Origin: RGIG3701 sp031553595
GTDB lineage: Bacteria; Planctomycetota; Planctomycetia; Pirellulales; Thermoguttaceae
Length of the DNA: 64,000 nt
Direction of reading: 5' to 3'
NCBI GenBank assembly: GCA_031553595.1
Contig: JAVBLI010000008.1
Coordinates: 62,001-126,000 of the forward strand
The number at the start of each line of letters is the position of its first letter. Position 1 is the stretch's first letter. The notes beneath the pieces are model-generated. The model was not told where the DNA came from and searched no databases. It saw only the letters and a program-made list of their open reading frames with translations. Below, in pieces: positions 37,001 to 44,195 of this stretch. Position numbers and translations under genes: made by a program.

Positions 37001-37127
37001 CCTGCCCGAGTTCCGCACCTTCCTATGCACCGCCACCGGTTTCGGCACGGTGGTTTACAAGGACGGAAAAGCCGAATTAATCGTTACCTCCGGCGAAATC
37101 CCGGTAGAGAAAATTACGGTGCGGTGA
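34083..37127 (+). CDS. Secreted GH116-like beta-glucosidase/glucosylceramidase family enzyme
   Basis: 1014 residues. Signal peptide 1-20 (cleavage near VMGQ). The N-terminal beta-sandwich shows the GBA2 family start (NRVAFPVGGMGAG, then ISHMSIKNQ). The C-terminal (alpha/alpha)6 region carries CWEGCNDHGGSC with Glu585 and TCTHVWNYTQA, then NTYDINYYGPDGHCGS with Asp711; these are the candidate nucleophile and acid/base by comparison with GH116. Between the two family domains lies an extra block of roughly 140 residues (about 345-480) with a galactose-binding-like look (GVELYVDGKSVYRA, DGWGHILCDHI). Likely removes glucose or xylose from plant or host glycans outside the cytoplasm. AAGGA lies 9 bases before the ATG. 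Confidence 0.8.
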   Translation: MRFFITPAILFLCMTSAVMGQTTYTGDHLNRVAFPVGGMGAGMYCLEGTGAISHMSIKNQMDFFSEPCCYAAVCVLGEDGPDGAKTQNVARVVEGLTPEWKIFGRPGAGVGSGGSTYGLPRFRECAFTCRFPFATIDLKDDVLPVTARITGWSPFTPPSQDDSGMPVGALEYTFRNPTKKPMRCIFTFNSRNFLNHRGSIGPVPGGFVLYDRVKPAEREKKGAFAVFVDGEKNVTVDHCWFRGGWFDAFTVAWENVAAGNIIENPPVEGDNAPGATLAVPFTLPPGGEKTIRLMTCWYWPDSGLNTGRRADNASYKLFGKGPSRGTVAHQQPVTGFLGQGLVNTYDPGGDSPQGVLVSPEIPLNKKFMHVLVGGGTECGVELYVDGKSVYRAAGLDTEELRWVTFDLAPYQGKKGVIKIVDRQSDGWGHILCDHIILSTEEIITLKIGDGNMITADPARVTLIADFEGEDFGAWTAEHSDEEKSDAQRAAQNAPVCDPELMICTDAPIPPAYTPWYTTQCGSVTEVARWWRENYARLREKSALFTRTFYDTTLPPEVVESVAVNLSILKSPTVLRQHDGRLWCWEGCNDHGGSCDGTCTHVWNYTQAICHLFPEMERSLRQTEYFESSWDGTGRQAFRANLPISPGGNMYDAADGQLGGIMKMYREWRISGNNQWLKLYWPRIQRSMDFMIEKYDPRHTGLLEEDHHNTYDINYYGPDGHCGSFYLGALAAMVEMGTFLGEDVTFYQELLEKGKKRIVADLFNGEYFIQQVWKTGLDHNFGPINPADQSVGYRKIAELINEQGPKYQYGTGCLSDGVLGFWIARCCGLDAEIVPAEYVRSHLLAVHKYNLKKDLAGHANPQRPTFAMRDDGGLLLCSWPRGGKPMLPFVYSDEVWTGIEYQVASHLMMLGQPEEALEIVALVRKRYDGTRRNPFNEYECGHWYARALSSYGMLQGLTGVRYDAVTKTLIVDARLPEFRTFLCTATGFGTVVYKDGKAELIVTSGEIPVEKITVR

Positions 37128-37164
37128 GAGGTGTCCGCCGCGAAAAACAACGATCCATGCGGGA

Positions 37165-37265
37165 GGATATGGGAGATAGGATATGGGATGTGGACGCAAG
37201 CGTAGCGCAGGCGTAAACTGGATTGATTTCCCCCATACCCCACATCCTACATCCCATCCCCATCT
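37165..37265. repeat. Inverted pair of heptamer arrays between GH116-like and aldo/keto reductase genes
   Basis: Left arm units GGATATG, GGAGATA, GGATATG, GGATGTG (37165-37192); right arm CCCCATA, CCCCACA, TCCTACA, TCCCATC, CCCATCT (37231-37265). The arms are near reverse complements about 38 bp apart. Confidence 0.8.
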
Positions 37266-37300
37266 ACAATTACCATCATACAACCAAAAAGGATTCAATC

Positions 37301-38212
37301 ATGACGAACATATCACGACGCGGTTTTTTAGGAACGTCGGCGGCAGCGGCGGCGATGGCGGCAGGGGGCGTGGCGGGGGCGCGGGAAGTGATTCCGGCAC
37401 CGGTCGCGGCGGCGAAGCCCGAGGTGAAGAAACATTTCCCCAATGGCCTGCCCCGCTGCAAGCTCGGGAAAATCGGCCTCGAAACCACCATCCTCGGCAT
37501 GGGCACCGGCATGTCCAACGGTAATCCATACCTCGACATGGGCGAGCCCGCCTTCACCGAAATGATGCATTACGCCTTCGACCAGGGCGTGCGCTACATC
37601 GACACGGCCCAGAATTACCGCACCCACATTTACGTCCAGAAGGCTTTGCGAGGCTGGAACCGGGAGGAGTTTTTCATTCTCACCAAAACGCCGTCGCGCT
37701 CGGAGGAAACGGTGCGTAACGACGTGGGGCGGTATATCTACGAGTTGGGCGTGGGGCACCTCGACGTCCTGCTGCTGCACTGCATGACCAGCGGCGATTG
37801 GCCCACGCAGCTCGCCAGCGCGTGGCAGGGGGCTCAGGAGGCGAAAAAAGCCGGAAAAGTCCGGGCCGTCGGCGTTTCGTGCCATTCTTTCGACGCAATG
37901 AAAAAATGCCTCGAAGTCGACGATCTCGACGTCATCCTGGCCCGCATCAACCCCTTCGGGCGCGAATTCCACACCGACGAGACGCCGGAAAACGTGGTCA
38001 CGCTCTTGAAAGACCTCCACGATAAAGGCGTCGGCGTGCTGGGCATGAAAATTTTTGGTGAAGGAAAATGCAAGCTCCCCGAGCAGCGCCGCGAGTCGCT
38101 GGAATTCGTTACCGCCCTGGACTGCGTCGACACGATGACCATCGGCTTCACCGAAACCCCGCAGGTCGACGAAACCCTCGGCATGCTGGCCGAAATTTAC
38201 GCGAAGAAGTGA
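37301..38212 (+). CDS. Tat-exported aldo/keto reductase
   Basis: 303 residues. A twin-arginine leader is plain: SRRGFLGTSAAAAA at 5-18. The mature part is an aldo/keto reductase barrel with the tetrad set in YIDTAQNY (Asp, Tyr), LTKTPS (Lys) and LLLHC (His). Tat export suggests folding with NAD(P)H or another cofactor before export, or a role in the periplasm. Substrate unknown. The next functional gene downstream is another aldo/keto reductase, with the broken serpin between them. AAGGA precedes the ATG at 37301. Confidence 0.85.
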   Translation: MTNISRRGFLGTSAAAAAMAAGGVAGAREVIPAPVAAAKPEVKKHFPNGLPRCKLGKIGLETTILGMGTGMSNGNPYLDMGEPAFTEMMHYAFDQGVRYIDTAQNYRTHIYVQKALRGWNREEFFILTKTPSRSEETVRNDVGRYIYELGVGHLDVLLLHCMTSGDWPTQLASAWQGAQEAKKAGKVRAVGVSCHSFDAMKKCLEVDDLDVILARINPFGREFHTDETPENVVTLLKDLHDKGVGVLGMKIFGEGKCKLPEQRRESLEFVTALDCVDTMTIGFTETPQVDETLGMLAEIYAKK

Positions 38213-38253
38213 AGAGATCGCGTAACCAGCAAACATCAACGGGGGAGGCGAAA

Positions 38254-39548
38254 ATGAAACGCGCATGGCTTTTTTTGCTGACGGCATTTTTTATGTTTCC
38301 CGGCTTTTCGTCGGGCGAAGAACGGGCTCCGGGAACCAATTGGCGCGAGGTGAACGCCAAGCGGCTTAAGACGCTCGAAGAGGCACAGGAGCGTCTTTGC
38401 AAACCGGTGATTGAAAGCACGCAGAAATTTTCCTTTGCGTTTTATCAGGAAATATTGAAATATTGAAGGACAACAAAGAGAAAAACCTGATTTTTTCGCC
38501 CATGAGCATGCATTACGCGCTGTCGGCGATCGCGGTGGGGGCCGGTGGGAAAACGCAGCGGCAGATGCTCGACGCGCTGTGCCTCAAGGAGATGACGCAG
38601 GCCGAGAAAGAGTAGTTTCGGGCGTTCGGGCAGTATTTTCAGTGGGAGACCGACGACCTGAGATACTTCATGGCCACGCGCTTATGGTGCGACCCCGCCT
38701 CGCCGATCCTGCCGACTTATAAAAAAGACCTGAATGATTATTTTGATATCGAGATCACCGTCATGAAACTCAAACAAGCACCGGAAGCGTCGCGGCAGGC
38801 GATCAATCTGGCGATCGAGAAGATGACGATTCAGAAAATCAAAAATCTGCTTCCGCCCGAAGCCATCACGACAGACACCGCCAGCGTCCTGGCCAACGCG
38901 ATGGTGTTTCAGGGGAGGTGGATGTATCAATTCGAGAAAAAAGCCACCGCCCCGGCTCCTTTTTTCCTCGCCGACGGAACGGAAAAGGAGACGCCGATGA
39001 TGGCGGAGAATGCGGAAGAGTTCCATGTTTACCGGGACAAAACGTTTCAGGCGCTTTCCCTGCCGTATTTTGATTCGAGACGCCCGGCGAGCATGGTGAT
39101 TCTCCTGCCCACCGAAAAGGCAGGCCTGACCGCGCTCGAGGAAAAGCTCACGCCGGAGCTGTGGGCGAAAATCACCGCGAATTTGAAGCCGCGGAGAGTC
39201 GACCTGAAAATTCCGAAATTCCGCATCGACACCCGGCTCGAGCTAAAGCCGTGCCTCCAGCGGATGGGAATCACGGACGCGTTTCTTCCGGATGCGGATT
39301 TCAGCGGGACTTCCGCCGTCAGTCCGCGGTGGCTGGAGGACGCCATGCACGGAGCGTCCGTTACGGTGAACGAGGAAGGGACGGAAGCCGTGGCGGTGAC
39401 GGTAGCGTGGGAATCCGATTCCGAGATGGATCTTAATCAGCCGGAAATCGTGACATTCCACGCCGACCACCCGTTCCTTTTCATCATCCGTGACGACAAA
39501 AGCGGGGCAGTTTTGTTCATGGGGCGATTCGTTTCGCCGACACAGTGA
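38254..39548 (+). pseudogene. Secreted serpin, broken by an 8-bp duplication and a TAG stop
   Basis: Begins with GGAGG, ATG and a signal peptide (MKRAWLFLLTAFFMF), then serpin sequence (NLIFSPMSMHYALSAIAVGAGG, LANAMVFQGRW, ASMVILLPTE, hinge NEEGTEAVAVTV, HADHPFLFIIRDDKSGAVLFMGR). Two lesions are visible. AAATATTG is duplicated in tandem at 38450-38465, shifting the frame; removing one copy restores QEILKDNKEKN. An in-frame TAG stands at 38613. The remaining 310 codons are well conserved, so decay is recent. The hinge looks close to that of inhibitory serpins, so the intact gene probably made an extracellular protease inhibitor. Sequencing error could explain one lesion but hardly both. Confidence 0.85.
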
Positions 39549-39582
39549 TGTGCAGACATTTTTAACATAAGGGAAATAATCA

Positions 39583-40728
39583 ATGGAAAAGCGTTTTTTT
39601 GAATCGGTCGGGGAAGAGATTTCGTTGCTGGGTTTCGGTTGCATGCGGCTGCCCACGCGCGACGGGGATGCGGCAAGGATCAATTATCCGGTCGCGCAGG
39701 CCATGGTCGACGCGGCGATCGCCGGCGGCGTGAATTATTTTGATACCGCCTGGCCGTACCATGAGGGCGAGAGCGAACGCTTCATCGGCGAGGCCCTTTC
39801 GCACCATCCGCGTTCCTCGTTTCATTTGGCGGATAAGCTCCCCACGTGGGAAATCGAGTCGGCGGCCGACGTCGACCGCATTTTCGCTGAGCAACTGAAG
39901 AAATGCCAGGTCGAGTATTTCGACTTTTATCTCATCCACTGCCTGAACCGCGATTTCATGCGGAATTACAAGGACGTGAAGATTTACGATCTGCTCATGA
40001 AGAAAAAAGAGGCGGGGCTCATCCGCCGGCTGGGGTTTTCGTTCCACGACGACGCCGATCTGTTCCGCAAGTTGATCGCCGAGCATCCGTGGGATTTCAC
40101 GCAGATTCAGCTCAATTATCTCGACTGGCACGACAGCGACGCACGCGGGCTTTACGAAGCGGCCACGGAGCGAAACGTGCCGGTGATCGTCATGGAGCCG
40201 GTGCGTGGCGGGACGCTGGCGGAACTGAACGCCGCGGCGACGAAAATCCTGAAAACGGCGAAGCCCGACGCCAGTAACGCGTCGTGGGCCATCCGTTTCG
40301 CGGCGTCGCTGCCGAACGTCCTGACGGTCTTAAGCGGCATGACCACCCCCGAGCAGGTGGCCGACAATCTCCACACGATGACGGGATTCCAGCCGCTTTC
40401 CTCGCGGGAAAACCAGACACTGGACGAAGCCGTCTCGGCCTTTCGCTCCTCGGGCACGATTCCCTGCACCGGCTGCCGGTACTGCATGGACTGCCCATTC
40501 GGCGTCGACATCCCCCGGGTTTTCGCGGCATACAATCACTTCTGTATTCATCAATACCCCGACGCTTATGTTAACGATTACCGCGCGATTCCGGAGTCGA
40601 ACCAGGCCCACCACTGCGTCGCGTGCGGGGCGTGCGTGCCGAAATGTCCGCAGAAAATCGACATCCCCGTGTTCATGAAAGAGATCGGGGCCAACGAGCC
40701 GACGAAACTGAATTGGGAGCAGTGGTGA
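39583..40728 (+). CDS. Aldo/keto reductase with two C-terminal [4Fe-4S] clusters
   Basis: 381 residues. N-terminal aldo/keto reductase barrel with YFDTAWPYHEGESE (Asp, Tyr), LADKLPTW (Lys) and YLIHC (His). The C-terminal extension has two ferredoxin-type motifs, CTGCRYCMDCPFG and CVACGACVPKCPQ, the known layout of iron-sulfur aldo/keto reductases common in anaerobes. Cytoplasmic; substrate unknown. A GGGAAATAATCA ribosome region precedes the ATG. The gene stop (TGA 40726-40728) abuts a heptamer array directly. Confidence 0.85.
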   Translation: MEKRFFESVGEEISLLGFGCMRLPTRDGDAARINYPVAQAMVDAAIAGGVNYFDTAWPYHEGESERFIGEALSHHPRSSFHLADKLPTWEIESAADVDRIFAEQLKKCQVEYFDFYLIHCLNRDFMRNYKDVKIYDLLMKKKEAGLIRRLGFSFHDDADLFRKLIAEHPWDFTQIQLNYLDWHDSDARGLYEAATERNVPVIVMEPVRGGTLAELNAAATKILKTAKPDASNASWAIRFAASLPNVLTVLSGMTTPEQVADNLHTMTGFQPLSSRENQTLDEAVSAFRSSGTIPCTGCRYCMDCPFGVDIPRVFAAYNHFCIHQYPDAYVNDYRAIPESNQAHHCVACGACVPKCPQKIDIPVFMKEIGANEPTKLNWEQW

Positions 40729-40866
40729 AAGCTGCAAGCTACAAGCCATAAGCTGCAAGCTCGCCAAACGCAGTTCTCTATTTAACGAAAAAGGCGGTAA
40801 AACGTGGCGTTGGTCGAATGACACAACATCGAATGTTGGTAGCTTGGAGCTTACAGCTTGGAGCCT
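40729..40866. repeat. Inverted pair of heptamer arrays upstream of larC
   Basis: Left arm AAGCTGC, AAGCTAC, AAGCCAT, AAGCTGC, AAGCTCG (40729-40763); right arm GTAGCTT, GGAGCTT, ACAGCTT, GGAGCCT (40839-40866). Together they fill most of the gap between the aldo/keto reductase and larC. Confidence 0.8.
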
Positions 40867-40910
40867 GTTTCCATCAATAAAATTTGACATTTTAACATGG
40901 CGTGGTTTCA

Positions 40911-42092
40911 ATGAAAATAGCATATTTCGATTGTATTTCGGGCATCAGCGGGGACATGACGCTGGGGGCGTTGGTGGATGCGGGCGTGCCGGCGGCGGTG
41001 CTGGAGGCGGCGGTGCGGTCGGTGGTGCCGCAGGTGAAACTGGAGGCGGAAGTCGTGCAGCGGAAAGGCTTTCGGGCCACGAAAGTGCATGTCGTCGCGC
41101 CGCACGAGCACGCACACCGGCATTTATCGAGCATCGTCGGCATGATTCAGGCGTCGGCGTCGCTTTCGGAAAAATGTAAGCGGCAAGCATGCGAAATTTT
41201 CGGCCTCATCGCCCGCGCGGAGGCGAAAGTGCATGGCACGGACGTGGAAAAAGTGCATTTTCATGAGGTCGGGGCGCTGGATTCCATCGCGGATGTGGTG
41301 GCGACGGTGGCTGGGCTGGACTGGCTGGGCGTGGATGCGGTGCAGGCGTCGGCGGTGCCCACGGGTTGCGGTACGGTGGAAATCGCCCACGGAATGTGCA
41401 GTGTCCCGGCGCCGGCCACGGCGGAGCTGCTCTTGGGTGTGCCGCTGGCGGCGTCGGAGGTGCCGTTCGAGTTGACCACGCCCACGGGGGCGGCGCTCTT
41501 GAAATATTATGCCACGCAGTTCGGCCCACGGCCCGCCATGACCGTTCGCGCGGTGGGGCTGGGTGCCGGTGGACGGGATTTGGCCCAGCAGCCGAACATC
41601 CTCCGCGTTATGCTCGGCGAGTGCGAAAACGCGTGCGGGCCAAAGGAAAACGCGGACACCGTCTGGATGCTTGAGACGAATCTGGATGATTGCAGCGGCG
41701 AGTGGATCGGGCACTGCGTGGAAAAGCTCTGGGCGCTGGGGCCGCTGGATGTGTGGACGACGGGTGTGAGCATGAAGAAGCAACGGCCGGGCGTGACGGT
41801 TTCGGTGCTGTGCCGACGTGAGCAGGTGGCGGCGGTCGAGGCGGTGCTATTCCGCGAAACGACCACGCTGGGTGTGCGGCGTTGGCCGGTCGAGCGGACG
41901 GTGCTGGCGCGGGAGACGTGCCAGATCGCTACGCCGCTGGGCACTGTGGACGCGAAAGTTGCCGTGCTGACGGATGGGTCGTGGAAAGTGGTTCCGGAGT
42001 TCGAGTCGGCCAAGAAACTGGCGACGGCATGCGGAGTCAGTGTGCGGGAGATTTTTGAAAGCGTGCGGCGAACAGCAGAGCCGCAATCGTAA
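40911..42092 (+). CDS. larC: Nickel-pincer cofactor biosynthesis protein LarC, single reading frame
   Basis: 393 residues. Begins MKIAYFDCISGISGDM, the LarC hallmark, followed by the His-rich loop PHEHAHRHLSSI, VHFHEVGALDSIADV and TPTGAALLKYY. LarC inserts nickel into the pincer cofactor of lactate racemase-type enzymes using CTP. In Lactobacillus the protein needs a ribosomal frameshift; here both halves are in one frame. LarA, LarB and LarE are not in the window. The ATG at 40911 is preferred over the GTG at 40902, which would only add VVS. The last five residues (AEPQS) come from a palindromic repeat. Confidence 0.9.
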   Translation: MKIAYFDCISGISGDMTLGALVDAGVPAAVLEAAVRSVVPQVKLEAEVVQRKGFRATKVHVVAPHEHAHRHLSSIVGMIQASASLSEKCKRQACEIFGLIARAEAKVHGTDVEKVHFHEVGALDSIADVVATVAGLDWLGVDAVQASAVPTGCGTVEIAHGMCSVPAPATAELLLGVPLAASEVPFELTTPTGAALLKYYATQFGPRPAMTVRAVGLGAGGRDLAQQPNILRVMLGECENACGPKENADTVWMLETNLDDCSGEWIGHCVEKLWALGPLDVWTTGVSMKKQRPGVTVSVLCRREQVAAVEAVLFRETTTLGVRRWPVERTVLARETCQIATPLGTVDAKVAVLTDGSWKVVPEFESAKKLATACGVSVREIFESVRRTAEPQS

Positions 42093-42174
42093 GATTGCGG
42101 AAGCGGCGGCAACAAACCGAACGTTTTTTTCAAGCAGTAAAATCCACTTCGCAATCTTACGATTGCGGCTCCGC
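42075..42174. repeat. Paired palindromes supplying the ends of two convergent genes
   Basis: The 25-mer at 42075-42099 recurs in inverted orientation at 42150-42174 with one mismatch. Each arm is itself a hairpin, CCGCAATC-GTAA-GATTGCGG. The TAA stops of larC and of the opposing gene both lie in the GTAA loop. Probably also a two-way terminator. Confidence 0.85.
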
Positions 42175-42987
42175 AACTTTCGCCTTCGGCTCGCCGATTT
42201 TCGCGTAGCGGGCGTTGACGTCGCCATAGGCCATGTTGGAAACCAGCCGGCACGCGTCGCAACGGAACGCGAATTTCCAGAAATTATGCTCACCATCCAC
42301 GAACGGCGTCGCCCACGTGCCCCCACAGCCGGGACAAGGACGCTCCCGCTCGGTGGCTGCTTTTCTGCCGAAATATCGTTGGAGATAATAATACGTTGGA
42401 ATGCCCGTCGCCGCCTCGATTTTTTGACAGATAGTCCGCCCTTCTTCCGATAGTTGGCTGCCCAGATCAGCCAGCTCCCGGTAAGCCGGCATTTCCAGCG
42501 TGCTGCTGCCGATCCAAATGCGGTCATAATCCTGATATTTTGCCTGCCAGCGAAAGATGTCATGGCGGTCTTCATCGGAAATCGGCATACGGTAATGTGG
42601 GACGGGCATCCCGGTATCGCCGCGCATGACGGCAGATTCTTCGTCGTAAAGATGCGTAAAAAGATACAGAAACGGAGCGTTTTTCCATGTAAAATCCCGC
42701 GGACGATAGTCGTCGTCCACACACTCCCACTGCGGCTCGTGGCCGAAATGCTGAACGACTTTTTTCAGATCGTCTTTCGCCCATTGTGTGAAAAAACGTT
42801 TCAGGTGGGCTTGCGGGCCGGTGGCGTTAACGTAAGCGGTCATGACGCCGTTATGCCACATCGTGTGCCATGCCCGGCTGATGTGCCCGCCCTGATAGAT
42901 CGCGCCAAGGAAATTCCCAGTCGCGTCGTCCGCCTCATCATGAACCGCGGCATCGCATGTGCCAAAGGTGATTTTGTAGAAAATCAT
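42157..42987 (-). CDS. DUF2310-like zinc-ribbon protein
   Basis: 276 residues. The C-terminal quarter has a zinc ribbon, CPGCGGTW and CDACRLVSN; the rest has no motif I can assign. The layout fits the DUF2310 family (Zn-ribbon-containing, possibly nucleic-acid-binding), function unproven. The last residues, AKVAEPQS, derive from the palindrome shared with larC. GGGAG 8 bases before the ATG supports the start. The gene starts 36 bp after the DUF1559 gene and may be cotranscribed with it. Confidence 0.65.
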   Translation of the reverse strand: MIFYKITFGTCDAAVHDEADDATGNFLGAIYQGGHISRAWHTMWHNGVMTAYVNATGPQAHLKRFFTQWAKDDLKKVVQHFGHEPQWECVDDDYRPRDFTWKNAPFLYLFTHLYDEESAVMRGDTGMPVPHYRMPISDEDRHDIFRWQAKYQDYDRIWIGSSTLEMPAYRELADLGSQLSEEGRTICQKIEAATGIPTYYYLQRYFGRKAATERERPCPGCGGTWATPFVDGEHNFWKFAFRCDACRLVSNMAYGDVNARYAKIGEPKAKVAEPQS

Positions 42988-43023
42988 GCCATATTCTCCC
43001 TGCGGCCAGAGAAACCCACCGTT

Positions 43024-44052
43024 TTAATTCAGGAAATCCAGGAGGTTGACCGCCTTGCCGTCGGCCCGGTTGATAAGGTATTCGTAAAGCTCCGGCGTGA
43101 TGCCGTAGGAAAGGCGTTTGACGGAGCCGTCGCACAGGACGATCGTCATTGAGTCGCCGTGCGTGCTGCCGAAGGCGTAGCAACCGTAGCCGTAGCGGTC
43201 CTGCTTGAGCATGTAATCCGCGTTTCGATTGCCCCAGCGAATCTGGTCGCGCGAGTCGCCGCCCAGGGCCGGCTCGTTGTCGGCATCGAACTGCCCGTCC
43301 ATATAATTGTTGGTCGGCATGTACTTCTCGCCCACCAAAAGCGTATTCCCCACCCCGTCGGTCACGTCGGCGGACGTCATCTGGCTGATCCCCGTGGCGA
43401 TTCCCGATTTGTTGTTGGTTTGCTCGGCCACGACGCCCGGGTTGTTGATCGTACCCTCATAGTCGTTGTAATCCCAGGTCTGGAACGCAATACCGCCATT
43501 GATAGCATAGTCGCCGCGATAAAACTTGTTTTCCGGGATTTCGCCCATGCCGACAACTTTACGTTTGTAGATGATCCGGTAGCTGCCGCTGTCGCCGCTG
43601 CCAGTGTATAGATCGCACTTTCTGCGGGACGTGCACGTGTAGAGCGGAATGGGGGTGCGGCACATCTGAATGGAACGGGTCTTTTTCTCGCCTTCGCCGC
43701 CTTCTTTGCCGCCGACGACGGGCAAATCGAACACCGCCTGCAAATCGACGAATGGGAGAATCGAATACTGCCACCCCGCCACCTGAAGCCGACCATACCC
43801 GGACATGGGGTCGCCGATGTAGTTACGCCCAAACCCGCCGGACGGATAATGCCCCACGCGGGCCTCCATCGCGAGAATTCCCTTGCCGATGTTCATCATG
43901 TTGTTCGAACACTGCATCCGCCGGGCAGCCTCCCGGGCGGCGTTGACCGCGGGCAAAAGCATCCCCATGAGAATCCCGATGATCGCAATGACCACCAGCA
44001 ACTCCACCAGCGTAAACCCGCGACGGCGATTCCGATCAACCTGCGTATGCAT
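43024..44052 (-). CDS. DUF1559 protein with type IV pilin-like N-terminus
   Basis: 342 residues. A prepilin-type start (RRGFTLVELLVVIAIIGILMGMLL is split here: cleavage after G, then FTLVELLVVIAIIGIL) is followed by the invariant planctomycete motif NAAREAARRMQCSNN. The C-terminus carries the LCDGSVKRLS motif typical of DUF1559. Planctomycetes encode dozens to hundreds of these pseudopilins; they are thought to be exported and assembled by type II/IV pilus-like machinery. Relevance: the GspE/PilB-like gene at 56992. It has its own promoter at 44122-44150. Confidence 0.9.
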   Translation of the reverse strand: MHTQVDRNRRRGFTLVELLVVIAIIGILMGMLLPAVNAAREAARRMQCSNNMMNIGKGILAMEARVGHYPSGGFGRNYIGDPMSGYGRLQVAGWQYSILPFVDLQAVFDLPVVGGKEGGEGEKKTRSIQMCRTPIPLYTCTSRRKCDLYTGSGDSGSYRIIYKRKVVGMGEIPENKFYRGDYAINGGIAFQTWDYNDYEGTINNPGVVAEQTNNKSGIATGISQMTSADVTDGVGNTLLVGEKYMPTNNYMDGQFDADNEPALGGDSRDQIRWGNRNADYMLKQDRYGYGCYAFGSTHGDSMTIVLCDGSVKRLSYGITPELYEYLINRADGKAVNLLDFLN

Positions 44053-44121
44053 GAAACACCCCTCCGGATGAAAAGATACCTAAAAACAGAGAATGCCCCC
44101 AATGCCTTCTCTATTACGTTC

Positions 44122-44150
44122 ATTTTAGCCCGGATGTTTGGAAAACGCAA
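44122..44150 (-). promoter_or_regulatory. Promoter of the DUF1559 gene
   Basis: Minus strand TTGCGT (44145-44150), 17 bases, TAAAAT (44122-44127). Confidence 0.55.
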
Positions 44151-44195
44151 GTGCAATTCACCACGTATTTCACGAAATATCCCCTCGCCGGCGGT

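Noticed and set aside
40884..40889. TTGACA box upstream of larC as a promoter
   Set aside because: No -10-like hexamer at 16-18 bases; the start codon would fall in that position.
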